Shown in pieces: positions 8,958 through 15,958 of a DNA stretch of 46,599 nucleotides. Numbering within the stretch: position 1 is the stretch's first letter; the number at the start of each line of letters is the position of its first letter. The translations under genes and the position numbers were made by a program. Origin of the DNA: Planctomycetaceae bacterium (GTDB taxonomy: Bacteria; Planctomycetota; Planctomycetia; Pirellulales; Pirellulaceae); NCBI GenBank assembly GCA_005798335.1, contig SYJV01000117.1, positions 1 through 46,599 of the forward strand. The letters run 5' to 3'. A model generated the notes under the pieces. The model searched no databases, was not told the origin of the DNA, and saw only the letters and a program-made list of their open reading frames with translations.

Positions 8958-9323
8958 TTACACCGCGCGATCAGGTGAGTTTGGGCGAATTAAGCCAACG
9001 AGCATCGATACGACCTCGATCAACATTGTTTTGCCGGCTTCAGCCGTATCGAGGCCAATCTTTCTTTTGGCAACTAGGACATCAAGACAGGCAGCGCATT
9101 CCAACGCAGAGCCGCGGGCTGTATCGAAAAACTTGCATCGATCTTTGGGCGTCGATTTTCCGTTACCCTCTGCGATATTCAATGGGACTGATGTTGATGC
9201 CCGGTCAAGCTGATCATGAGCTGCGATCGACTTTGGAATTGATTCTAGCAAGTCAGTGGACCACGCCACAAACTTGATCGATTGTTGGTAGACGCTCAAT
9301 TTCTCGTGATCAAACTGCTTCAT
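8958..9323 (-). CDS. Four-helix-bundle protein (S23/IVP-like), intact
   Basis: About 121 residues from ATG 9323; an upstream ATG at 9347 lies in the hairpin repeat. The translation MKQFDHEKLSVYQQSIKFVA and then the hallmark LDRASTSVPLNIAEGNGKST, RCKFFDTARGSALECAACLD identify the four-helix-bundle (TIGR02436) family in its usual length. It is the only intact one of three members in this window, and of a different subtype from the copies at 5510 and 18614 (no APNYAEA motif). It sits between TAATCT-type hairpins H1 and H2, inside what was a DUF1501-DUF1592 operon junction. The first 54 bases of its sequence are duplicated at 9535-9588. Family function is unresolved; relatives include proteins encoded in 23S rRNA intervening sequences and bAvd of diversity-generating retroelements. 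No reverse transcriptase is seen here. Confidence 0.85.
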   Translation of the reverse strand: MKQFDHEKLSVYQQSIKFVAWSTDLLESIPKSIAAHDQLDRASTSVPLNIAEGNGKSTPKDRCKFFDTARGSALECAACLDVLVAKRKIGLDTAEAGKTMLIEVVSMLVGLIRPNSPDRAV

Positions 9324-9340
9324 TCGCGAAATCCTACTCT

Positions 9341-9478
9341 TGATCATAATCTTACTCTTATATCATAATCTTAATCCTGATCCCCGCCGGCTTTGCCTTC
9401 GTCCCCACTCCGCCCCAAGAACAAGGGATTAAGATTAAGAGTAGGATTAAGATTAAGAAGGGTTAAGAAGGGTTAAGA
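9341..9478. repeat. TAATCT-type hairpin element H2
   Basis: The left arm (CCTACTCTTGATCATAATC, CTTAATCC) and right arm (GGATTAAGATTAAGAGTAGG, GATTAAGAAGGGTTAAG) are imperfect inverted repeats around a GC-rich middle. It lies directly upstream of the intact 4HB gene and directly downstream of a duplicated DUF1501 tail. Confidence 0.75.
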
Positions 9479-9532
9479 CAGAATCTCCTTCACGACCGAT
9501 CCATGCACGTCGGTCAGACGGTAATCGCGGCC
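9473..9532 (-). pseudogene. Second duplicated DUF1501 3' end
   Basis: The minus strand encodes [19 protein letters not shown] and a stop at 9473-9475, the conserved C-terminus of DUF1501 proteins. It is fused at 9532/9535 to the duplicated 5' end of the 4HB gene. It differs from both other tails by several bases (VHGS for VYGS, KEILS for KEILV), so the duplication is not very recent or came from a paralogue. Confidence 0.75.
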
Positions 9533-9534
9533 GA

Positions 9535-9588
9535 ATCGATTGTTGGTAGACGCTCAATTTCTCGTGATCAAACTGCTTCATTCGCGAA
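9535..9588 (-). pseudogene. Duplicated 5' end of the four-helix-bundle gene
   Basis: These 54 bases are identical to 9277-9330, the first codons of the intact 4HB gene (MKQFDHEKLSVYQQSI) and a few bases upstream. The frame then runs straight into the DUF1501 tail copy, so nothing functional is encoded. Confidence 0.8.
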
Positions 9589-9589
9589 T

Positions 9590-9698
9590 CCTACTCTTGA
9601 TCTTACTCTTAATCATAATCTTAATCCTCAGTCGGTCTTTCGTTCGTCGCCCCAAAGGCGGTCGGGATTAAGATTAAGAGTAGGATTAAGATTAAGAA
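9590..9698. repeat. TAATCT-type hairpin element H3
   Basis: The left arm is CCTACTCTTGATC, then CTTACTCTTAATCATAATC. The right arm is GGGATTAAGATTAAGAGTAG, then GATTAAGATTAAGAAG. The middle TCGGTCTTTCGT ... GGCGGTCGG matches H1. It overlaps the 3' end of the DUF1501 gene and encodes the last 23 or so residues of that protein. Confidence 0.75.
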
Positions 9699-11109
9699 GA
9701 ATTTCCTTCACGACCGAACCATAAACATCGGTCAGACGGTAATCGCGGCCGACGTGACGGTGCGTTAGGCGAGTGTGGTCGAGTCCCAACAAGTGGAGCA
9801 TCGTCGCGTGCAAATCGTGAATGTGGATTTTCCCTTCGATGATTTTGAAACCCATGTGGTCCGTTTCGCCGAAGGTAAAGCCGGGCTTGACGCCGCCGCC
9901 TGCCATCCATGCACAGAAACTTTGCGGCTGATGTTCGCGACCATGCTTGTCGATAGGCGCAGTGCCGCTCAAGTCCTGGCTCCATGGCGTCCGTCCAAAT
10001 TCACCGGACCACAGTACGAGCGTGTCTTCAAGCATCCCTCGTTGCTTCAAGTCCTTAACGAGCGCCGCGACCGGCTGGTCGGTTTGATTGCAGAGCTTGG
10101 GCAAGTTGCCTCGAACATCGCCGTGATGATCCCAACCATTCATCGTCACTTGCACAAAACGAACGCCCGACTCACTTAACTTGCGAGCCAACAAACACGC
10201 GCGAGCGTTCTTGTCGGCTTCCGTGTCCTTCGCTCCAATGCCGTACATCTTGAGCGTTTCTTCACTCTCCTTCGAAATGTCGACGAGCTGTGGCGTATCC
10301 GTCTGCATGCGAAAAGCGAGTTCCATGTTCTGAATCATCCCTTCCATGTTCGCGTCACCATGGAGCTCACCGAGAAGCTGTTTGTTCATCCGCTGGGTCA
10401 TATCCATCCGTTTGCGCTGGACGGCATCCGTTGCCGATACGTTCTTTAGATTATCAATCGGCGACGTTGTGCTATTCTGTGGAACCGTAAGGGCTGTACC
10501 TTGATGCATGGCCGGTAGAAACCCCGAACCGTAACTACGAACACCGCCTGGGTGAATGGTGACGAAACTCGGCAAGTTTTGGTTCTCAGTACCAAGCCCA
10601 TAGCTGATCCAGGCCCCCATCGAAGGTCGGACTTCGGTGAAGCTGCCGGTATGGAATTGATTCGTTGCGCTGGCGTGTTGCGGATTGTCGGCGTTCATGC
10701 CACGCAACAAGCAGATGTCGTCCGCAATCTCAGCTAGATGCGGCATCAAGTCGGAGATCATCATGCCCGATTGACCGCGAGGTTTTACCGGAGCCATCGC
10801 GCCGAGCGCTAGGAACCTCTCAGTCCCGATCTGCGTTACATTCTTATCAAGCGGAGAATCAATCGCCTCACCGTGTTTATTGGTGATGTATGGCTTGGGA
10901 TCAAAGAGATCCATCTGGGAAGGACCGCCCGCCATGAATAGGAATATGACGCGTTTCACTTGAGGAGTGACATCCAGGACACGCCCGCTGAATGCTCTCG
11001 TCGACTCACTTGCTGCAGCATGCATCATGTCATGCAAGGCCAATGCTCCGAAACCACAAGCTGCATGTTGCAAACACTGACGACGATTTGGAAGGAAATT
11101 GAAGTTCAT
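9628..11109 (-). CDS. DUF1501 domain-containing protein
   Basis: 493 residues; ATG 11109 has a GAGG-type site upstream. The N-terminus PNRRQCLQHAACGFGALAL is a Tat-like signal. Family segments are VKRVIFLFMAGGPSQMDLFD, GQSGMMISDLMPHLAEIADD, NQFHTGSFTEVRPSMGAWIS, NGWDHHGD, LWSGEFGRTPWSQ and KHGREHQPQSFCAWMAGGG, ending in [21 protein letters not shown]1501 proteins have an alkaline-phosphatase/sulfatase-like fold and are exported; the substrate is unknown. In planctomycetes the gene nearly always follows a PSD1 gene, as here (PSD1 ends 117 bases upstream). The C-terminus is odd: family members stop one or two residues after KEIL, but here a repeat-encoded tail with two LNLNP segments follows, because hairpin H3 replaced the native stop codon. 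Confidence 0.93.
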   Translation of the reverse strand: MNFNFLPNRRQCLQHAACGFGALALHDMMHAAASESTRAFSGRVLDVTPQVKRVIFLFMAGGPSQMDLFDPKPYITNKHGEAIDSPLDKNVTQIGTERFLALGAMAPVKPRGQSGMMISDLMPHLAEIADDICLLRGMNADNPQHASATNQFHTGSFTEVRPSMGAWISYGLGTENQNLPSFVTIHPGGVRSYGSGFLPAMHQGTALTVPQNSTTSPIDNLKNVSATDAVQRKRMDMTQRMNKQLLGELHGDANMEGMIQNMELAFRMQTDTPQLVDISKESEETLKMYGIGAKDTEADKNARACLLARKLSESGVRFVQVTMNGWDHHGDVRGNLPKLCNQTDQPVAALVKDLKQRGMLEDTLVLWSGEFGRTPWSQDLSGTAPIDKHGREHQPQSFCAWMAGGGVKPGFTFGETDHMGFKIIEGKIHIHDLHATMLHLLGLDHTRLTHRHVGRDYRLTDVYGSVVKEILLNLNPTLNLNPDRLWGDERKTD

Positions 11110-11122
11110 GATTGGCCTCTTG

Positions 11123-11224
11123 GATAGTCGCCTTTCGCTCCGCGAAAGTGATGTTCAATGTCGGCTTTCGCTCCGCGAAAGTGCGTCTCTTTATGTTCCT
11201 TTTGCGGAGCAAAAGGCGACTATC
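11123..11224. repeat. Compound REP-like element (CTTTCGCTCCGCGAAAG type)
   Basis: Outer arms GATAGTCGCC (11123) and GGCGACTATC (ending 11224) are complementary. Inside are two copies of CTTTCGCTCCGCGAAAG (7-bp stem) and one CTTTTGCGGAGCAAAAG. It lies between the PSD1 stop and the DUF1501 start, so it would be transcribed as a branched structure in the polycistronic mRNA. Related copies lie at 13912-13981 and 8541-8592. Confidence 0.8.
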
Positions 11225-11226
11225 TT

Positions 11227-13998
11227 TTACAGTCGAAATACAAAATGGTTGGACGAGAGCAAGCTGTGGCAAAGCTCTTGCCAAGCAACGCTCTCGCTGA
11301 TCGGTTTCTTCTCGCTTGTTTCGAGCGATTGAGTCTCTTTGATAAAGTCGGTTGCATTGCTCCGTTCGGCGGCAGTGATCGGTCGACTCAAAACACTCAG
11401 CCAAAGCTGCTCCAGTCGCTCGTCATGCGTTTTCGATTCCGCAAACAATCGATCCACGAATAACTTGGCTCGCTTGCGAAAATTGCCGTTGTTCATCAAA
11501 AACAGCGACTGCGTCGGCACAACCGTCTGATTTCGCTGTCCAGCAGTCTGAGCCGGATTCACGAAATCAAAGTAACTTCGAACCTTGTCCTCGCCCGTAA
11601 ATCCGGTTCGCATCACCGGCAAATAGATAGTTCGTTCGAATTCTTGCGATGAACGCGGTTTCTTGTGAGAGTAATTGGGTGGGTTCACACCCTTTGCAGC
11701 CAAGGCTCCTGTATTCTCGACCGTTTCGAGAACCAAAGACGGACCGCCGTGGCTTTCCTTCAGTTCGCCGCTAATGGCAAGCGCCGAATCTCGAATCGCT
11801 TCCGCATCCAATCGTTGCCGATTCATACGCCACAGCAAACGATTGTCTGGATCGATCTTCAGCGACTCGGCTTGATTGGTGCTATTCAATCGATAGGTAC
11901 GACTTAAAACGATCGAGCGAATGAGTTGTTTTTGCGACCAACCATTCTTCATGAATCGCGTCGCCAAATGATCGAGCAAATCCGGATGCGACGGCGTTTC
12001 CCCGCGGGCACCAAAGTAATCGACCGAGCGAACCAACCCTTCGCCAAGCAGTTTCTGCCAGATTCGATTCACAGTCACGCGAGCCGTCAACGGATTCTTG
12101 GTATCGACCAACCAATCGGCCAATTGCAGTCGGCCACTTTGTCCGGCAGGTATCTCGGGGAAGTCATGCGTAGATGCGACTCGCACTGCCCCTCGGGGAA
12201 TGATCTTGCCCGGAGCGTACGGATTGCCTCGAATGTACACCGGCATATCGGCCGGCTTTTCAACATCGCGTATCGCAAAGGCTTTCGGCAGCTTGGAGCT
12301 AAAGAACTCGGCGTGTTGAATGTCCGCGTCGAGTTTCTTGGTTTTCTCGGTCAGCTCGTCGCGTTGTTTTGTCAGTTGTTCCATAGTAGTAGGCACACTC
12401 CGTGTGCCGTCTATCTCTACTTTGTCCACTGATTCAGGCTGTTTGTCTGTGGTTTGAATTTGTTCCGTTTTTTGGTTGCGAGGCGCAGCTCTTGTGGATT
12501 TGTCGGTTTGATCGGACGGCACGGATAACACGGACGGCGTGGACGGCACACGGAGTGTGCCTGCTACTTCTTTTTCGAGCTTGGCGATTTGAGCAACAAT
12601 CGCTTTCTTTTCGTCATCGAGCTTTTTTTTCTCGGTCTTCAAGCTCGCGAGCTTCTCGGCGTGCTCTATTTCGAGCTTTATGCGAGCGTCGATCTGCTCA
12701 GGGGTTTCAGGAAGTTCCGTCGAGTTCAACGTGCTCCAAACACCAAACGGAATCTTGTGCGTTGATGAAGAGCTACGAAGCATTCCGGCGATGCCGTAGT
12801 AGTCTTCCAGTCCAATCGGATCGAATTTGTGATCGTGGCAGCGAACGCAACCCATCGTCATCCCAAGAAACGTCGTACCGATCTTACTGACCTGTGTATC
12901 GATGTGGTCAGCTTCCATCTTGGCTTTATCGGGTTCGACGATCTCCACGTCGCCAAGCACCAAGAAACCCGTCGCAGTAATGCACTCGGCTTTCTCAACA
13001 GCGGAGGAGGTCGCCATCAAGTCACCGGCAATCTGCTCTCGAACAAAACGATTGAACGGTTTATCTTTGTTGAACGAGTCGATCAAATAGTCTCGGTATC
13101 GCCAAGCGTATTCGGCGAAGACACTATTGGAGGTCCCGATCATATCGGCATAACCAACCAAGTCCAACCAATGCCTTGCCCAGCGTTCGCCATAGGCACG
13201 CGATTTGAGCAAGCGATCGACGGCGGTCGCACAAGCATGCGGCGAGTTGTCTCGAACGAATGAATCGATTTCGCGGGGAGTCGGCGGCAGACCTGTCAGA
13301 TCGAGGCTGACTCGGCGAAGCCAAGTGTATCGATCGGCATCTGCAACCGGTCTGATTCCGGCTGCTTCTTGTTTCGCAAGGATAAAATTGTCTAATGCAT
13401 CCAACGGCCACGAGGGATCGCTTACCGATGGTGCTTCGGGACTCGCGATCGGTTGAAAAGCCCAGAACTTGCGACCTTCTTCAACATCAATCGTTCGAGC
13501 AGGTGGTAGCTCTTCTGCGACACGTGGATCGGGCGCTCCCATCACGATCCATTTTTCAAAATCGGCAATGATTGAATCTGAGAGCTTAGCTTTCGGCGGC
13601 ATTTCGAGATCTTCGTAGCGAAGCGCCTTGATCAGCGAACTTGCTGTTGGATCTTTGAGGTCGATCGAAGGCCCACTGTCGCCACCTTTAAATAGCCCCG
13701 CTCGATGATCGATGCGCAGGCCACCTTGAAGGATTTTCGATTGGGGCGAGTGGCATTCGTAGCAATGCTCGATCAAGACTGGACGAATCTTTTTTTCGAA
13801 GAAGGCAAGCTGTTCCGGTGTAGCAACCGGCTCGTCAGCGAAAGTTGTCGAAGAACAGAAGAATGCACAAAGTAGTAGGCACACTCCGTTTGTTACATTC
13901 CATAGGCTTAGGATAGTCGACTTTCGCTCCGCGAAAGTGGCGTCCCGCAACGCACCTTTTGCGGAGCAAAAGGCGACTATCTGGCTGCTTTGGTTCAT
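11227..13998 (-). CDS. PSD1-type protein (PSCyt1, DUF1549, DUF1553)
   Basis: 923 residues. The ATG at 13998 overlaps the GntR stop (ATGA), suggesting coupling. The order is: signal peptide (hydrophobic VCLLLCAFFCSS before FADEP); PSCyt1 haem site CYECH (79-83) with GGLRIDHR; DUF1549 with RRVSLDLTGLPPTPREID and RHWLDLVGYADM; a second haem-type site CVRCHDHKFDPIG (384-388); a Lys/Glu-rich coiled coil (about 430-565); then DUF1553 with RVTVNRIWQKLLGEGLV and RLDAEAIRDSALAISG. These are planctomycete exported proteins with probable c-type haem, paired with DUF1501; redox chemistry on polymers is proposed but unproven. Two oddities: residues about 477-538 are encoded by an inserted 184-bp element, and residues about 7-42 come from two other repeats, including part of the signal peptide core. 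Confidence 0.93.
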   Translation of the reverse strand: MNQSSQIVAFCSAKGALRDATFAERKSTILSLWNVTNGVCLLLCAFFCSSTTFADEPVATPEQLAFFEKKIRPVLIEHCYECHSPQSKILQGGLRIDHRAGLFKGGDSGPSIDLKDPTASSLIKALRYEDLEMPPKAKLSDSIIADFEKWIVMGAPDPRVAEELPPARTIDVEEGRKFWAFQPIASPEAPSVSDPSWPLDALDNFILAKQEAAGIRPVADADRYTWLRRVSLDLTGLPPTPREIDSFVRDNSPHACATAVDRLLKSRAYGERWARHWLDLVGYADMIGTSNSVFAEYAWRYRDYLIDSFNKDKPFNRFVREQIAGDLMATSSAVEKAECITATGFLVLGDVEIVEPDKAKMEADHIDTQVSKIGTTFLGMTMGCVRCHDHKFDPIGLEDYYGIAGMLRSSSSTHKIPFGVWSTLNSTELPETPEQIDARIKLEIEHAEKLASLKTEKKKLDDEKKAIVAQIAKLEKEVAGTLRVPSTPSVLSVPSDQTDKSTRAAPRNQKTEQIQTTDKQPESVDKVEIDGTRSVPTTMEQLTKQRDELTEKTKKLDADIQHAEFFSSKLPKAFAIRDVEKPADMPVYIRGNPYAPGKIIPRGAVRVASTHDFPEIPAGQSGRLQLADWLVDTKNPLTARVTVNRIWQKLLGEGLVRSVDYFGARGETPSHPDLLDHLATRFMKNGWSQKQLIRSIVLSRTYRLNSTNQAESLKIDPDNRLLWRMNRQRLDAEAIRDSALAISGELKESHGGPSLVLETVENTGALAAKGVNPPNYSHKKPRSSQEFERTIYLPVMRTGFTGEDKVRSYFDFVNPAQTAGQRNQTVVPTQSLFLMNNGNFRKRAKLFVDRLFAESKTHDERLEQLWLSVLSRPITAAERSNATDFIKETQSLETSEKKPISESVAWQELCHSLLSSNHFVFRL
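12385..12568. repeat. 184-bp element with 27-bp terminal inverted repeats inside PSD1
   Basis: The left end (12385-12411) and right end (12542-12568) are inverted repeats matching at 26 of 27 positions. Each contains the palindrome GGCACACTCCGTGTGCC or its complement. The element is translated without a stop within the PSD1 coiled coil (AGTLRVPSTPSVLSVPS ... DGTRSVPTT). A further partial copy (GTAGTAGGCACACTCCG) occurs at 13873-13889, within the signal-peptide region of the same gene. Confidence 0.8.
13912..13981. repeat. Compound REP-like element at the PSD1 N-terminus
   Basis: Outer arms GATAGTCG and CGACTATC enclose CTTTCGCTCCGCGAAAG and CCTTTTGCGGAGCAAAAGG. It is translated as PSD1 residues about 7-29 (VAFCSAKGALRDATFAERKS), ahead of the signal peptide core. 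Confidence 0.8.
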
Positions 13999-14690
13999 GT
14001 CAACTTCTCCAATCGTTCGATGACGGCTTGCATGTGTTTTCGCATGGCCGCTTCCGCCGCATCCGGATCATGTTCGCCGATGGCTTTCACGATGGCTTTA
14101 TGCAACCGGCGACCAAGTTGATTATCTTTCTGCGTTGGGGTCGTTCGCACCATCTGAGCCATGACGAACTCGTAAATGACTTCCATCAAGTTCTGCATCA
14201 ACTTGTTGTCGGCTATTGCCAAGAGCTTGCGATGGAAGCGAAAGTCGATCTCAAGCACGTTCGCATAGGGCATGTCTTCATCATCCATTTGCTTGAGCAA
14301 CTTGGTAAGCTCAGCGACATCTTCGTCGGTGGCCTTTACAGCCGCTTGCCGAGCGGCCTGCAATTCGATGGCCGAGCGGAGTTCCGCATAAGAAAGTAAC
14401 TCTTGAGGCGAGATCGTGACAGCCGTTTGCAGCAAGCGCACGCAGTTGGTCAGACTGCCCGTATCGCCGACAAAAGTCCCGCGGCCGCGCTGGATATCGA
14501 CCAACCCTGAGCTCTGAAGCCGAGCCAACGCTTCACGCAGTACCGGACGGCTGACTTGCAATTTCTCTACTAGTTGATGTTCGCCAGGCAAACGGGAACC
14601 GGCGGCCAGCTTCTCGTCTTTGATGACCTTCGCAATACGGTCGACGACCAAATCGACCGTCGTCCGCCGTTCAATCGCTGTCCATTGCAT
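13995..14690 (-). CDS. GntR family regulator, FadR/FCD subfamily
   Basis: 231 residues from ATG 14690, which has GGGAG eight bases upstream; a longer frame from TTG 14708 is less likely. The N-terminal winged helix-turn-helix (about 10-75) has GSRLPGEHQLVEKLQVSRPV then LREALARLQSSGLVDIQRGR, typical of GntR. The all-helical FCD ligand-binding domain follows (about 100-225), with ELRSAIELQAARQAA and DFRFHRKLLAIADNKL; conserved Asp and His residues would bind metal and a small carboxylate. It is the first gene of the long minus-strand locus: its TGA overlaps the PSD1 ATG. It faces the divergent 263-codon gene and symporter, so it probably controls both arms in response to a sugar acid or related metabolite. 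Confidence 0.92.
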   Translation of the reverse strand: MQWTAIERRTTVDLVVDRIAKVIKDEKLAAGSRLPGEHQLVEKLQVSRPVLREALARLQSSGLVDIQRGRGTFVGDTGSLTNCVRLLQTAVTISPQELLSYAELRSAIELQAARQAAVKATDEDVAELTKLLKQMDDEDMPYANVLEIDFRFHRKLLAIADNKLMQNLMEVIYEFVMAQMVRTTPTQKDNQLGRRLHKAIVKAIGEHDPDAAEAAMRKHMQAVIERLEKLT

Positions 14691-14704
14691 CCAAAATCTC
14701 CCAA

Positions 14705-14740
14705 ACAAGGTACTTGTCCGCGAGTTCGCTTGTAAGACAT
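14705..14740. promoter_or_regulatory. Candidate GntR/FadR operators upstream of the regulator gene
   Basis: Two short inverted repeats lie directly upstream of the GntR start: ACAAG-GTA-CTTGT at 14705-14717 and TTGT-AAG-ACAT at 14730-14740. FadR-subfamily operators usually have a short palindrome with a GT...AC core, which the second resembles. They lie in the divergent promoter region (14691-15110). The match is by eye and no promoter hexamers were assigned. Confidence 0.3.
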
Positions 14741-14877
14741 GTTATTACGCAGTGATGGCTCCGTCAACATGGTGTGAGATTTTGTCTGAACAGCCTGACG
14801 CTTGCGATGATAACTTGGTAATCATCGTATTCTTTCAGTTTGGAATGATCGCGAGCAATTCTGGTCCACCACCGGTG

Positions 14878-15018
14878 ATGCGGCTGCTGGTTATACTGAG
14901 TATTCTCGTCGCAGCAACGATCCCTAGATGGAAGATGATGCGCTGGTATTACCGCTGGCCAGTCTACGTTGTTTGCGTCGCAATCGCGTTAGCGCTGCTG
15001 GGCGTACGCTTCGCGTGA
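14878..15018 (+). CDS. Possible small membrane protein
   Basis: An open frame from ATG 14878 gives 46 residues with two hydrophobic stretches (LLVILSILVAATI and VYVVCVAIALALLGV) separated by a basic, aromatic loop (PRWKMMRWYYRWP). An in-frame ATG at 14845 is an alternative start. No ribosome site is evident. The composition fits a small two-helix membrane protein, but it could be chance in a divergent promoter region. Confidence 0.3.
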   Translation: MRLLVILSILVAATIPRWKMMRWYYRWPVYVVCVAIALALLGVRFA

Positions 15019-15110
15019 GGTTAGACTTGATCGTCGGTTTTTGAGGGTGACGGTTCCGCCAATCTTGTTCGTCGAGCCAAAGCGAGATTCTACGTATTAA
15101 AGGAAGTTGA

Positions 15111-15902
15111 ATGCTCATTACCGATTTCACTAGGTCGTTTGTCCGGATTCGGATCGATCTGGACAAGACTAAGCCCAGGACGATCAGTCAACCGCCGCCG
15201 TTCACGTTGAATAATGCGCGGTTCCCATCGGAGTGCCTCTGCCGAGTCACTCAGGGGGAAGGTTCGGCCGCGCGAGCGGTGGACTACATGCTCGTCGCCG
15301 CTTGCAAAGCGGAACAAGTCCACGTACGAGAGAATATCTGGCACGATCCGGCCGCCGACATGTGTCTGGTCGCGTCGAGCGATGAGTTTCTGATCGTCAA
15401 GAGTTGGGATCGCAACAATCGGGGTGTCATGCTCAGTCCTCCAACTCTGGGCCAGCAGCCCGAGCGCCAGGCGGGCAAGTGGGCGGACGCTTTCACGGAT
15501 CTGCGCATCGACAGGAAGGAGTTATCCGGCCAACTCCTGGCGTCGACCGAGGAAATCGTCGCCGCCGTGCTCGGCAACCGGCCACTCGTTTCCCAAACAG
15601 AGTTTTCAACGCCCGAAGGTTCGCGCGTATTCTTAGAGTATCCGGTGAAAGTGATCAACGTGAGTGAACGCGACATGTTCTATCAAGTCGATACCGGACC
15701 TGTGCTCGTTCCGGACGCCGACGCATTCGATGGTACGCACGGCATCTCGGCACTGCGACTAGCGTTTATCGCTCACAACACACTTGGTTGCACCGAGATG
15801 CTGCTGAATGTCCCCACTCCAATCGGGCAAGGCCTCAGCGTCAATCACTACTCCAGAGTGCTGAAGGTTGCAGCCGAAAATCGCATCATCGCGTTCGATT
15901 GA
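15111..15902 (+). CDS. Conserved-looking protein of unknown function
   Basis: 263 residues; AAGGAA stands seven bases before ATG 15111, a good start. I do not recognise a family. There is no signal peptide or membrane segment, so it is probably cytoplasmic. The protein has mixed alpha/beta composition with segments such as VHVRENIWHDPAADMCLVAS, YPVKVINVSERDMFYQVDTG and GTHGISALRLAFIAHNTLG. It is the first gene of the plus-strand arm, divergent from the GntR regulator and 56 bases ahead of the symporter gene. That placement suggests an enzyme or accessory protein for the transported compound. Confidence 0.75.
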   Translation: MLITDFTRSFVRIRIDLDKTKPRTISQPPPFTLNNARFPSECLCRVTQGEGSAARAVDYMLVAACKAEQVHVRENIWHDPAADMCLVASSDEFLIVKSWDRNNRGVMLSPPTLGQQPERQAGKWADAFTDLRIDRKELSGQLLASTEEIVAAVLGNRPLVSQTEFSTPEGSRVFLEYPVKVINVSERDMFYQVDTGPVLVPDADAFDGTHGISALRLAFIAHNTLGCTEMLLNVPTPIGQGLSVNHYSRVLKVAAENRIIAFD

Positions 15903-15958
15903 AAGTACGCATTCAAGTAACATCCCGCTAACGGTTAGAGGTAGGAGATCTTCTTCCA

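Noticed and set aside
8958-9323. Diversity-generating retroelement (4HB proteins include bAvd)
   Set aside because: No reverse transcriptase, template repeat or variable repeat was seen near any 4HB gene in the window.
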